Of a DNA stretch of 64,000 nucleotides, positions 41,291 through 49,671 are shown one piece after another. How positions within the stretch are numbered: position 1 is the stretch's first letter; each line of letters opens with the position of its first letter. Location of the stretch: the NCBI RefSeq assembly GCF_016834655.1, contig NZ_JAENHP010000030.1, forward strand, positions 52,303-116,302. The letters are read 5' to 3'. The position numbers and the translations under genes are program-made. The notes under the pieces are model-generated. The model was not told where the DNA came from. It searched no databases and saw only the letters and a list, made by a program, of their open reading frames with translations. The stretch comes from Paractinoplanes ovalisporus. Its GTDB lineage: Bacteria; Actinomycetota; Actinomycetes; Mycobacteriales; Micromonosporaceae.

Positions 41291-43018
41291 ATGGGCAGCG
41301 TGATCAGGACCGCCCGCGCTGCCCTGCTTGTCCCCTTGCTGCTCGCCGCTGCGGCGTGCGGCTCCGACGACAAGCCCGCGCCACCGGCCGCCTCGGCGCC
41401 GCCGGTCGTGCCCTCGGCCGTGCCGTCGGCCCTGGCGAGCACGCCGACCGGTGATCCGGCGGCCCAGGCGGCCGCGGCCGTGGCCGCCATGAGCGACAGC
41501 GATCTGGCCGGTCAGGTGCTGATGCCGTACGCGTACGGCAGCAATGCGACCACCGTGGACAAGGGCTCGGCGGCCGGCAACCAGGGCCTGGCCGGGGTGA
41601 ACACGCCCGCCGAGATGATCGCCAAGTTCCACCTCGGCGGCCTCATCCTGGTCGGCTTCACCGCCGAGGACCCGACCGGCGCCACCAACCCGACCACCAA
41701 CGTCGAGAACCCGAAGCAGGTCCGTGAGCTGACCGACGGGCTGCAGGCCGCCGCCCGCCAACTTCCCGGCGGGGCCCCGCTGATGATCGGCACCGACCAG
41801 GAGTACGGCGTGGTCACCCGCGTCACCGAGGGCGTCACCATGCTGCCCTCGGCGATGGGCGCGGGGGCGGCCGGGCAGCCCAGGCTCACCGAGGGGGCCT
41901 GGCGGGCGGCGGGCGAGGAGCTGGCCGCGATGGGGATCACGGTCGACTTCGCCCCGGTCGCCGACACGCTCGGCCCGCCGGCCAACACCGTGATCGGGTC
42001 GCGGGCGTTCGGCGCCGACGCCAAGGCCAACGCCCAGCAGGTCGCCGCGGCCGTCCGCGGGCTCCAGGGCGCCGGGGTCGCGGCGGGCCTCAAGCACTTC
42101 CCGGGGCACGGGCACACGAGCGGCGACAGCCATGAGGTCCTGCCGGTGGTGAAGCAGAGCCAGGCCGCCTGGACGGCGCAGGACATGCCACCGTTCCAGT
42201 CGGGGGTGGGCGCCGGGGCCGGTGTGGTGATGTCCGGCCACCTCGACCTGCAGGCGTTCGACAAGGGCGTGCCGGCCACGTTCTCCAAGAAAATCATGAC
42301 GGACCTGCTCCGGAGCCGGCTCAAGTTCACCGGCGTCGCGGTCACCGACGCCATGAACATGCCGCCCGCGATGAAGTGGCCGCCCGGCGAGGCCGCCGTG
42401 CGCGCCCTCAACGCCGGCAACGACATGCTGCTGATGCCCCCGAACATCGCAGCCGCCCGCGACGGCATCCTGGCCGGGCTCAAGGACGGCTCGCTCAAGA
42501 AGGAGCGCCTGACCCAGGCCGTCACCCGCATCCTCACGCTCAAGTTCACGACGGCGCAGACGAAGCAGCCCGACCTCTCGGTGGTGGCCTCACAAGCCCA
42601 CCAGCAGGCGGTGTCGGCCCTGGACGCGGCCTCGATCACGGTGCTCCGGGGCCCCTGCGCGGGGGCGTTGCTCAGCGGCCCGGTGACGGTCACGGCGTCG
42701 AGCGACCGCGAGGTGGCGCGGGTCAACCTCGTACGGGCTCTGCAGGCTCAGGGTTTCCAGGTGCAGGCGGCCGGCGGCACGGTGGTGCACCTCGTCGGCT
42801 ACGGCGACAAGTCGGTCGACCTCGACCCGGCGGCTCGCGTGACGGTCATGATGGACACCCCGTATCTGCTGGCCGCGGCCAGGTCGCCGATCCTGGTCGC
42901 CACGTATTCGTCGAGCAAGCTCTCGCTGAACGCCCTGGCCGCGGTGCTGGCCGGCAAGGCCAAGGCGCCCGGCAAGTCCCCGGTCGCGGTCACCGGGCTA
43001 CCCCGCACGGTGTGCTGA
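41291..43018 (+). CDS. GH3-family lipoprotein (NagZ-like)
   Basis: 575 residues. The signal peptide ends in a lipobox, LLLAAAACGSDD (Cys23), followed by a Pro/Ala/Ser linker (29-55). The GH3 barrel has GTDQEYG, KHFPGHGHTSGDSHEVLP with the Asp-Ser-His acid-base dyad intact, and nucleophile Asp in AVTDAMNMPP. A C-terminal GH3-C-like domain follows. It probably releases GlcNAc or a related sugar from wall fragments at the outer membrane face. The paralogue at 7.8 kb lacks the His of the dyad. Confidence 0.85.
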   Translation: MGSVIRTARAALLVPLLLAAAACGSDDKPAPPAASAPPVVPSAVPSALASTPTGDPAAQAAAAVAAMSDSDLAGQVLMPYAYGSNATTVDKGSAAGNQGLAGVNTPAEMIAKFHLGGLILVGFTAEDPTGATNPTTNVENPKQVRELTDGLQAAARQLPGGAPLMIGTDQEYGVVTRVTEGVTMLPSAMGAGAAGQPRLTEGAWRAAGEELAAMGITVDFAPVADTLGPPANTVIGSRAFGADAKANAQQVAAAVRGLQGAGVAAGLKHFPGHGHTSGDSHEVLPVVKQSQAAWTAQDMPPFQSGVGAGAGVVMSGHLDLQAFDKGVPATFSKKIMTDLLRSRLKFTGVAVTDAMNMPPAMKWPPGEAAVRALNAGNDMLLMPPNIAAARDGILAGLKDGSLKKERLTQAVTRILTLKFTTAQTKQPDLSVVASQAHQQAVSALDAASITVLRGPCAGALLSGPVTVTASSDREVARVNLVRALQAQGFQVQAAGGTVVHLVGYGDKSVDLDPAARVTVMMDTPYLLAAARSPILVATYSSSKLSLNALAAVLAGKAKAPGKSPVAVTGLPRTVC

Positions 43019-43055
43019 CCAGCTGAACGCCGGCAGGCTCACCGCTCCCATCGCG

Positions 43056-43156
43056 GGAACGAGCGTTCGTTTTGCGGTAGCGCGGCTGGAGTTCTGGAAC
43101 GAGCGTTCGTTTTGCGATAAGGCGTGCCAGGTGCGGGAACGATCGTTCGTTTTGCG
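43056..43156. repeat. Three 21-bp palindromic repeats at exact 40-bp pitch
   Basis: Copies start at 43056, 43096 and 43136. Each reads GGAACGA(G/T)CGTTCG followed by TTTTGCG, with palindromic core GAACGAKCGTTC; copies 1 and 2 are identical and copy 3 differs by one base. Spacers are both 19 bp and unrelated. They lie in the 227-bp gap between the GH3 gene and the convergent fab operon, before the fab terminator. Confidence 0.9.
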
Positions 43157-43204
43157 GGGCGGCCGACCGGCGTACAGAACAAGAACCGAACGACGCGGCG
43201 CGCG

Positions 43205-43232
43205 AAAAGGGCCCGGCCAAACGGCCGGGCCC
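43205..43232 (-). terminator. Terminator of the fab operon
   Basis: GGGCCCGGCC / GGCCGGGCCC, 10 bp with a 4-nt loop. On the minus strand it is followed by TTTT (complement of AAAA at 43205-43208), 14 bp after the fabF stop. Confidence 0.8.
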
Positions 43233-43245
43233 TGTCCGTGAACGA

Positions 43246-44472
43246 TCAGGCGCGGGTGAAGACCAGCGCCACGTTGTGGCCGCCGAAGCCGAACGAGTTG
43301 TTCATCGCGGCGTGGATCTCGAGCGGGCGGGCCTTGTGCGCCGCCACGTCGAGGTCGAGCTTGTCGTCCGGGTCGTCCAGGTTGATCGTGGGGGGAACCA
43401 CGCCGTCCCGGATGGCCAGGATGGTGGCGATCGACTCGAGCGCGCCGGCCGCGCCCAGCAGGTGGCCGGACATCGACTTGGTCGAGGTGATCACCGGGTG
43501 GGTGCCGATCGAGGCCTTGATGCCGATGATCTCGCCCATGTCGCCGACCGGGGTCGAGGTGGCGTGCGCGTTGACGTGGGCGATGTCGGCACCGGTGAGA
43601 CCGGCGTCGCGGATCGCCTTGGCCATCGCGCGGGCGCCGCCCTTGCACTCCGGGTCGGGCTGCACGATGTCGTAGCCGTCCGAGGTGATGCCGGCGCCGG
43701 CCAGACGCGCGTAGATCCGCGCGCCGCGGGCCTTCGCGTGGTCGGCCCGCTCGAGCACGATCGCGCCCGAGCCCTCGCCGAAGACGAAGCCGTCGCGGCC
43801 CTTGTCCCAGGGACGGGAGGCCTTCTCGGGCTCGTCGTTGCGGGTCGACATGGCCCGCATGTTGGCGAAACCGGCGTACGGCAGCGGATGGATGACCGCC
43901 TCGGTGCCACCGGCCACGACCACGTCGGCCCGGCCCGAGCGGATGATGTCCAGGCCCAGCGACATGGCCTCGGCCCCGGTCGCGCAGGCGCTGGCCATGG
44001 CGTGCACCCCGGCCTGGGCGCCCAGTTCGATGCCGACCCAGGCCGCCGGGCCGTTGGGCATGAGCATCGGCACGGTGTGCGGGCTGACCTTGCGCTGGCC
44101 GGATTCCTCCAGGATGTCGTCCTGGTTGAGCAGGGTGAGCGCACCCCCTATTCCGCTGCCGAAGCTGACGGCGAGGCGCTCCTTGTCGAGCCCGGCCTCC
44201 TCGAGGCCGGCGTCGGCCCAGGCCTGCTTCGCGGCGATCAGGGCGATCGCCTCGGAGCGGTCCAGGCGGCGCATGCGGACCCGGTCGATGACCTCGGACG
44301 GGTCCACCTTGAGCTGGGCACCGATCTTGACGGTGAGCTGGTCGGCCCAGTCCAGGGTGAGGCGACCCACCCCGGACCGGCCGGCGAGCAAGGCGTCCCA
44401 GGTGGACGCGACGTCCCCGCCCAACGGGGTGGTCGCGCCGAGCCCGGTGACGACGACGTCGACGTTGCTCAT
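43246..44472 (-). CDS. fabF: Beta-ketoacyl-ACP synthase II
   Basis: 408 residues. The Cys-His-His triad is Cys163 (SACATGAEA), His303 (NAHATSTPVGD) and His337 (SMSGHLLGAAG). It elongates acyl-ACP by condensation with malonyl-ACP in FAS-II. It is the last gene of the fabD-fabH-acpP-fabF operon, 1 bp after acpP. Confidence 0.95.
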   Translation of the reverse strand: MSNVDVVVTGLGATTPLGGDVASTWDALLAGRSGVGRLTLDWADQLTVKIGAQLKVDPSEVIDRVRMRRLDRSEAIALIAAKQAWADAGLEEAGLDKERLAVSFGSGIGGALTLLNQDDILEESGQRKVSPHTVPMLMPNGPAAWVGIELGAQAGVHAMASACATGAEAMSLGLDIIRSGRADVVVAGGTEAVIHPLPYAGFANMRAMSTRNDEPEKASRPWDKGRDGFVFGEGSGAIVLERADHAKARGARIYARLAGAGITSDGYDIVQPDPECKGGARAMAKAIRDAGLTGADIAHVNAHATSTPVGDMGEIIGIKASIGTHPVITSTKSMSGHLLGAAGALESIATILAIRDGVVPPTINLDDPDDKLDLDVAAHKARPLEIHAAMNNSFGFGGHNVALVFTRA

Positions 44473-44473
44473 G

Positions 44474-44716
44474 TCAGTGGTTCGCCTCGATGTAGCTCAC
44501 GGCGTCACCGACGGTCTTGAGGTTCTGGACCTCGTTGTCGGGGATCTTGACGCCGAACTTCTCCTCGGCGGCCACCACGACCTCGACCATGGACAGCGAG
44601 TCGACGTCCAGGTCGTCGGTGAAGGACTTGCCCTCGGCGACGTCGTCCGGGTTCACGCCGGCGACCTCTTCGAGGATCTCGGCCAGGCCCGAGGTGATCT
44701 CTTCGCGAGTAGCCAT
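44474..44716 (-). CDS. acpP: Acyl carrier protein
   Basis: 80 residues, acidic. The phosphopantetheine site is Ser40 in DDLDVDSLSMVEVV. It carries growing acyl chains for FAS-II and lies between fabH and fabF as in streptomycetes. Confidence 0.95.
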   Translation of the reverse strand: MATREEITSGLAEILEEVAGVNPDDVAEGKSFTDDLDVDSLSMVEVVVAAEEKFGVKIPDNEVQNLKTVGDAVSYIEANH

Positions 44717-44766
44717 GTTCAGGTGTTTCCTCTCAAATGGTGGGGACTGCTCCGGTTGATCAACGC

Positions 44767-45717
44767 TTACGGGCAGCGAATGACCTGGCCGGCGTAGGTG
44801 AGGCCGCCGCCGAAGCCGAACAGCAGGACGGGGGCGCCGGAGGCCACCTCGCCGCTCTCGATCAGCTTGGACAGGGCCAGCGGCACACTGGCCGCGGAGG
44901 TGTTGCCGGAGTGCACGATGTCCTTGGCCACGACGACCTCGGGGCCGAGGCCCAGGCGCTTGACGATGCCGTCGATGATGCGGGTGTTGGCCTGGTGCGG
45001 CACGAACGCGGCCAGCTCGGACGGCTTGATGCCGGCCTTCTCGCAGGTCTCGAGCGCGAACGGGGCGAGCGCGGTGGTGGCCCAGCGGAACACCGTCTGG
45101 CCGTCCTGCTCGATGTAGGGCTGCCAGCCCTCGATGCGCAGCGCGTCACCCTTGTCGGGCGCCGAGCCCCACAGCACCGGGCCGATGCCGGGCTGCTCGC
45201 CGTCGGCGACCCCGGTCACGATCGCGGCGCCCGCGCCGTCGCCGAAGAGCACGGCGGTGGTGCGGTTGGTCCAGTCGGTGACGTCCGACAGCTTCTCGGC
45301 GCCGATCACCAGGGCGTTGCGGGAGGCGCCGGCCCGGATCGCGTGGTCGGCGGTGCCGAGCGCGTAGGAGAAGCCGGAGCAGGCCGTGTTGAGGTCGTAC
45401 GCCGCCGGGGCGTTGATGCCGAGGCGGGCCGCGACCCGGGTCGCCACGTTGGGGCAGCGGTCGATCGAGGAGCAGGTGGCCACGGTGACCAGGTCGATGT
45501 CGGCCGCGGTCAGGCCCGAGGCCGCGAGGGCCTTCTCGGCCGCGAAGGTCGCCATGTCGGCCACCGACTCGCTGTCGGCGACACGCCGCTCGGAGATGCC
45601 GACCCGGCTCTTGATCCACTCGTCGTTGGTGTCGATCGTCGCCGCGAGGTCGTCGTTGGTGACGATGCGCGAGGGCTGGTAATGCCCCATCGCGAGGATG
45701 CGGGTGCCGGCGGTCAT
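44767..45717 (-). CDS. fabH: Beta-ketoacyl-ACP synthase III
   Basis: 316 residues. The catalytic triad is Cys113 (NTACSGFSYAL), His241 (FVPHQANTRI) and Asn272 (HSGNTSAAS). It starts fatty-acid synthesis by condensing a short acyl-CoA with malonyl-ACP; in these bacteria branched starters are expected. The start overlaps the fabD stop. Confidence 0.95.
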   Translation of the reverse strand: MTAGTRILAMGHYQPSRIVTNDDLAATIDTNDEWIKSRVGISERRVADSESVADMATFAAEKALAASGLTAADIDLVTVATCSSIDRCPNVATRVAARLGINAPAAYDLNTACSGFSYALGTADHAIRAGASRNALVIGAEKLSDVTDWTNRTTAVLFGDGAGAAIVTGVADGEQPGIGPVLWGSAPDKGDALRIEGWQPYIEQDGQTVFRWATTALAPFALETCEKAGIKPSELAAFVPHQANTRIIDGIVKRLGLGPEVVVAKDIVHSGNTSAASVPLALSKLIESGEVASGAPVLLFGFGGGLTYAGQVIRCP

Positions 45718-46658
45718 CGTGTTGCTCCTTCGATCTGGTGCCCACTGTGCCGGGCGATGAGGTCGCGCGCGGCGGGCAGGTCGTCCGGCGTGTTCAGGGT
45801 GACGATCTCAGGGGCCCCTTCGCCCTTGAGCTCGCGCTTGACCAGCCCGGCCAGGGTGCCGGCGGGCGGGAGTTCGAGCACGCCGGTGACGCCGAGATCG
45901 GCCAGCGCGCGCATCACGAGATCCCAGCGGACGGGGGCAGTGACCTGACGGACCAGCCGCTCGACCATCTCGGCGCCCACGGTCACCGCGGTGCCGTCCA
46001 GGTCGGAGAGCAGCGTGCGGGCCGGGTCGGTGACGGTGACCCCGCCGGCGATCGCGGCCAGGGCGGTCTCGGCGGGCGCCATGTACGGCGTGTGGAACGC
46101 CCCCGCCACCTGCAACGCCCGGACACGGGCCTTGGCCGGCGGCTCGGCCTCCAGCTTGGCCAGCCCGTCGAGCGAGCCGGCGGCGACGATCTGGCCGGTG
46201 GCGTTCATGTTGGCCGGGTGCAGGCCGTTCTTCTCGATCGCGGCCAGAACCTCGTCGGCGTCTCCACCGAGCACGGCGCTCATGCCGGTCGGCTCGAGGG
46301 CACAGGCGGCGGCCATCTCGCGGCCCCGCACGCCGGCCAGCGCGATCGCGGCCTCGGCCGGGAAGACCCCGGCGATGGCGGTGGCGCCCAGTTCACCGAC
46401 GCTGTGACCGGCCACGACGTCGACCCGGTCGAGCGGCAGCTCACCCGCGGCCAGCAGCGAGGCGGCGACCAGCAGCGGCTGCGTGCGGGCGGTGTCCTTG
46501 ATCTCCTCGGCGTCGGCCCGGGTGCCGAGGTGCAGCAGGTCGACGCCGGCCAGCGCGGACCACCAGCGCAGCTTGGTCTCGGCGCCGGGCAGGTCGAGCC
46601 ACGGGGTCAGGAAGCCGGGCTTCTGGGAGCCCTGGCCGGGGGAGAGTACGGCGAACAC
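45714..46658 (-). CDS. fabD: Malonyl-CoA:ACP transacylase
   Basis: 314 residues from GTG. The active site is Ser86 in VVAGHSVGELGA with His189 in VAGAFHTPYM. The N-terminal AVLSPGQGSQKPGF is characteristic. It loads malonate onto AcpP. First gene of the fab operon; a pair of AACCCTAC direct repeats lies just upstream. Confidence 0.94.
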   Translation of the reverse strand: MFAVLSPGQGSQKPGFLTPWLDLPGAETKLRWWSALAGVDLLHLGTRADAEEIKDTARTQPLLVAASLLAAGELPLDRVDVVAGHSVGELGATAIAGVFPAEAAIALAGVRGREMAAACALEPTGMSAVLGGDADEVLAAIEKNGLHPANMNATGQIVAAGSLDGLAKLEAEPPAKARVRALQVAGAFHTPYMAPAETALAAIAGGVTVTDPARTLLSDLDGTAVTVGAEMVERLVRQVTAPVRWDLVMRALADLGVTGVLELPPAGTLAGLVKRELKGEGAPEIVTLNTPDDLPAARDLIARHSGHQIEGATR

Positions 46659-46710
46659 GTCTTCGACTCTTCCGGATCGGTGGGGGTAACGGGGCTGACG
46701 GCGTCTACCA

Positions 46711-46741
46711 AACCCTACGACGACCGTTGTGGGAACCCTAC
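46711..46741 (-). promoter_or_regulatory. Direct repeats upstream of fabD, candidate FasR site or promoter
   Basis: AACCCTAC occurs at 46711-46718 and 46734-46741, 23 bp apart (about two helix turns), 53-83 bp before the fabD start. On the minus strand each reads GTAGGGTT, and the nearer copy could supply a -10 (TAGGGT). This could be the binding site of the adjacent PucR/FasR-type activator; this is inference. Confidence 0.35.
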
Positions 46742-46862
46742 AAACGCCCCTGAGAATCGCCCGATTTTGTCGCGTTTTGATGGCGTCCGAAAAGCTGAAT
46801 AAGCCCTCAGCCGCCGAGGTGAGCTACGTCGCAGGTCAAAGCCGTTTCCCGTACGGGGTTGG

Positions 46863-48080
46863 CTAGGCCGCCGGCTCGAGGCGGCCCACGGCCAGCGCGA
46901 TCCGCAGGGCGAACGCGTCCCGCCCGTCCAGCGGCGACAACCCGGTCACCTCGGTGACGCGCTTGAGGCGGTAGCGGATCGTGTTCGGGTGCACGTAGAG
47001 CTCCCGCGCCGCGCTCTCCAGCACCCCACCGGTGGCGAAGAAGGCGTCCAGCGTCTCCAGCAGGCCGCTGCCGGCCCGGGCCAGAGCCCCGTACGCGTCG
47101 TGCCGCAGGGTCCGCCGCGCCTCCATGTCGCCCGCCAAGGCCCGTTCCGGCAGCAGGGCGTCGGCGGCCACCGGGTTGGGGGCGCCAGGCCAGGCGGGCG
47201 CCGCGCGGTAGCCGGCCAGCGCGGCCCGGGCCGACTCGGTGGCCTGGTCGAGCGACGGCACGGCCGGGCCGACCACGATCGGGCCCTCTCCGAAGCTCGC
47301 CGCGAGCGCGCCCGCCGTGGCCAGGGGGTCGGTCGCGCCGCCCATCACCACGACCAGCCGGTCGCCGTGCACCCCGCCGATCACCTCGATGCGGGCCCGG
47401 CGCGCGGCCCGGTAGACCGCGTGCAGCACCGCCGTGATGTCACCACCGGGGGAGCGGCCCACCACCACGGCCACCGGGGGCGCGTCGGCCCAGCCCAGGG
47501 CGGCCGCGCGACTGGCCAGCACGTCCGACGAGTCGCCGCGCAGCAGGGCGTCGACCAGCAGGGCCTGCAGCCGGGCGTCCCAGGCTCCGCGCGACTCGGC
47601 GGCGCGTGCGTAGACCCGGGCCGCCGAGAACGCGATCTCGCGCGAGAACTTGAGGATGGCCTGGAGCAGCGCCTCCTCCTCGCCCGGGGCGGCCAGCGCG
47701 GCGACCTCGGTCTCGGCCACGTCGATGGTCACCTTGATCAGCTGCACGGTCTGGGTCAGCGTGATCGACCGGGCCAGCGCGCGCGGGGCGGCCGCGAACA
47801 CCTCGTCCGAGATCTCCTGGGTGGTGGCCGCGACCACGCCGCCCGAGCGCAGCCACTCGACCAGCGACCGCACGCCGGCCTGGGCCACGAGCATGACCTG
47901 GGAGCGCTGGTCGGCCGGCAGGGCCCGGAACCACGGCAGCGTCTCGTCCATGCGGACGACGGCCGAACTGGCCAGCCCGCCCGCGTACCGCTCGATCCGC
48001 CGCAACGTGGCGGCGGGCGGCGGTTTCGCGGCTCCGCGGGGTGGTTCGCTCTCAGGCACGCCCCCAGCGTGCCACGTCAT
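46863..48080 (-). CDS. fasR: PucR-family regulator of fatty-acid synthesis (FasR-like)
   Basis: 405 residues from ATG at 48080; a GTG at 48059 is also possible. The C-terminal PucR helix-turn-helix is LDAFFATGGVLESAARELYVHPNTIRYRLKRVTEVTGLSPLDGRDAFALRIAL. The N-terminal part is a helical sensor region. The streptomycete orthologue FasR activates fabD-fabH-acpP-fabF, and the same gene order here supports the call. Confidence 0.82.
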   Translation of the reverse strand: MTWHAGGVPESEPPRGAAKPPPAATLRRIERYAGGLASSAVVRMDETLPWFRALPADQRSQVMLVAQAGVRSLVEWLRSGGVVAATTQEISDEVFAAAPRALARSITLTQTVQLIKVTIDVAETEVAALAAPGEEEALLQAILKFSREIAFSAARVYARAAESRGAWDARLQALLVDALLRGDSSDVLASRAAALGWADAPPVAVVVGRSPGGDITAVLHAVYRAARRARIEVIGGVHGDRLVVVMGGATDPLATAGALAASFGEGPIVVGPAVPSLDQATESARAALAGYRAAPAWPGAPNPVAADALLPERALAGDMEARRTLRHDAYGALARAGSGLLETLDAFFATGGVLESAARELYVHPNTIRYRLKRVTEVTGLSPLDGRDAFALRIALAVGRLEPAA

Positions 48081-48262
48081 CGGCGCGAGGGGTTTTGTAC
48101 CAATTTGGGCTTATAGTCCGGAGTAGCGGTGCGCCCCTGCCGCGATTCCGGTCGGTGACCTGGCAGGGTGTCGTCCTAGCGTCGGCAGACTCGCGCCCTC
48201 CGGGGGTCAAACCGGGCCGTGAGCTGCCGATCATTGAGCGCGACAGGGTGAGGGGAGGCGAG

Positions 48263-48502
48263 ATGACGGAACGGGAGATCGATCCCGCGCCGGTGGCGGA
48301 CACGCCCGCCGGGGTGCTTCCGGTGATCGCCGGGCCGGTAGGCGACGAGCCGCCGGTCGACCAGGACGATCCCGGCTCGGGGCCGGGCCGGGTGGGCTGC
48401 CGCACCGACCTGCGGGGCTGGGCGGGCGCCCACCTGCACGGTGCGGTCCGCCCACGCCGCCGGGCCGCCGGCCGTGGCCGGCCACCGGGCCGCTGGTGCT
48501 GA
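48263..48502 (+). CDS. Possible small hypothetical protein
   Basis: 79 codons from an ATG 7 bp after GGGGAGG. The first ~45 residues are acidic and Pro-rich (MTEREIDPAPVADTPAGVLPVIAG), while the C-terminus is Arg-rich. It has no similarity I recognise. The good ribosome binding site is the main support; the biased C-terminus could mean a frameshifted or spurious frame. Confidence 0.35.
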   Translation: MTEREIDPAPVADTPAGVLPVIAGPVGDEPPVDQDDPGSGPGRVGCRTDLRGWAGAHLHGAVRPRRRAAGRGRPPGRWC

Positions 48503-48598
48503 GAGCGGCAGCGGTATCACTCACCCGACCGGGTGAGCAGGATGGTCTGGCCGGGCGCGTCCCGCGCGGGCGGGCGGCCGGGCCGGAACGGTGAACCG

Positions 48599-49144
48599 GT
48601 GGACGACAAGAGACGGCTGATCCTCGACCAGGCCCTGGCCCTGGTCGACGAGCGCGGCCTCGCCGCCATGTCGATGCGGGCGGTGGCCGAGCGGGTCGGG
48701 CTCACGTCGATGGCGCTCTACCCGTACGTGGGTGGCAAGGACGCCCTGCTCGACGGGCTGGTCGACCTGCTCACGCTGGAGCTCGGCGACGACGTCGGCG
48801 ACGGGCGGACCGAGGACTGGCGGCACCGCCTGCGGGCGATCGGCCGGGCCGTACGGGGTCTGTCCGCGCGTCACCCGGGTGCCTTCCCGCTGCTGCTGAC
48901 CCGGCCCGCGGCCGGCGCCTCCACCTCGTGGCTGACCGCCGCGCTGCGCGGGATCCTGCACGACGCCCGGCTCGGCGACGAGCACGTCCCGCGGATGGCC
49001 CGGATGATCCTGGCGTTCCTGCTGGGCCACGCGACCGGTGAGGTCACCGGCGTCACCGCGGTCGCCTCCACCAGCGACGCCGAGTTCGAGTCGGATCTGG
49101 AGGACCTCGTACGCCTCGTCGAGGTCGCCGTTCGAGTCGCGTGA
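48599..49144 (+). CDS. TetR-family regulator
   Basis: 181 residues from GTG at 48599 (MDDKRRLILDQALALVDERG); a longer form from 48533 is possible. The helix-turn-helix region is LAAMSMRAVAERVGLTSMALYPYVGGKDALLDGLVD. The C-terminal domain fits the TetR_C class found near transporters. It lies just upstream of the ECF-like sigma gene on the same strand, 47 bp apart. Targets are unknown. Confidence 0.8.
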   Translation: MDDKRRLILDQALALVDERGLAAMSMRAVAERVGLTSMALYPYVGGKDALLDGLVDLLTLELGDDVGDGRTEDWRHRLRAIGRAVRGLSARHPGAFPLLLTRPAAGASTSWLTAALRGILHDARLGDEHVPRMARMILAFLLGHATGEVTGVTAVASTSDAEFESDLEDLVRLVEVAVRVA

Positions 49145-49191
49145 TGGCCGTTCCGCACCGGTAGACCCGGTTTCCCGCCTATAAAGGGCCT

Positions 49192-49671
49192 ATGTCCGGC
49201 GAGAACGACACGGCCCTGCGCGAGTTCGTGACCAGCCGCCTGCCCCAGCTGCGCCGCACGGCCTTTCTCATGTGCGGCGACTGGGAGATGGCGACCGAGC
49301 TGACCCGCGCGACCCTGGCCCGCGTGGTGGCCGACAGCCGCCGCGGCGCGGTCGCCGACCCGGACGTCTTCGCCTACGCCGACCTGATGGAGGCCTGCCG
49401 CCGCCGCAACCGGCGCCGCGAGCACGTCTTCGTGGCCTCGGCCGGGGCGGCGGGCGTCGAGGCCGAGTCGATCCTGCTGCTGGACGCCCTGCACAAGCTC
49501 ACGCCGCGCTGCCGGGCGGTGCTCGTGCTGCGTTACTGGGACGGCTTCGACACCGACGCCACGGGCGCGATGCTCGACCTGGACGACGAGCAGGTCTCGG
49601 CGTACGAGCGGGCCGGGCTCGCGGCCCTGGAGAAGCTGCTCGGCGAGTCCGAGGCAGCGATGGCCGGATGA
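49192..49671 (+). CDS. ECF/SigE-type RNA polymerase sigma factor-like protein
   Basis: 159 residues. Region 2-like helices (ALREFVTSRLPQLRRTAFLMCGDWEMATELTRATLARVV) and region 4-like (LHKLTPRCRAVLVLRYWDGFDTDATGAMLDLDDEQVSAYERAGLAAL) are present. They are weak compared with canonical ECF factors, as in the actinobacterial SigE group. Its ATG is not shared, but the next gene overlaps its stop (ATGA) and may encode its regulator. Confidence 0.7.
   Translation: MSGENDTALREFVTSRLPQLRRTAFLMCGDWEMATELTRATLARVVADSRRGAVADPDVFAYADLMEACRRRNRRREHVFVASAGAAGVEAESILLLDALHKLTPRCRAVLVLRYWDGFDTDATGAMLDLDDEQVSAYERAGLAALEKLLGESEAAMAG

Noticed and set aside
43056..43156. A small CRISPR array
   Set aside because: Regular repeat/spacer layout, but repeats of 21 bp and spacers of 19 bp are both too short, the repeats are palindromic, there are only three, and no cas genes are present.
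48263..48502. A broken 5' part of the downstream tetR gene
   Set aside because: The frames do not continue one another and the small protein has no helix-turn-helix; it is listed only as a possible separate small gene.
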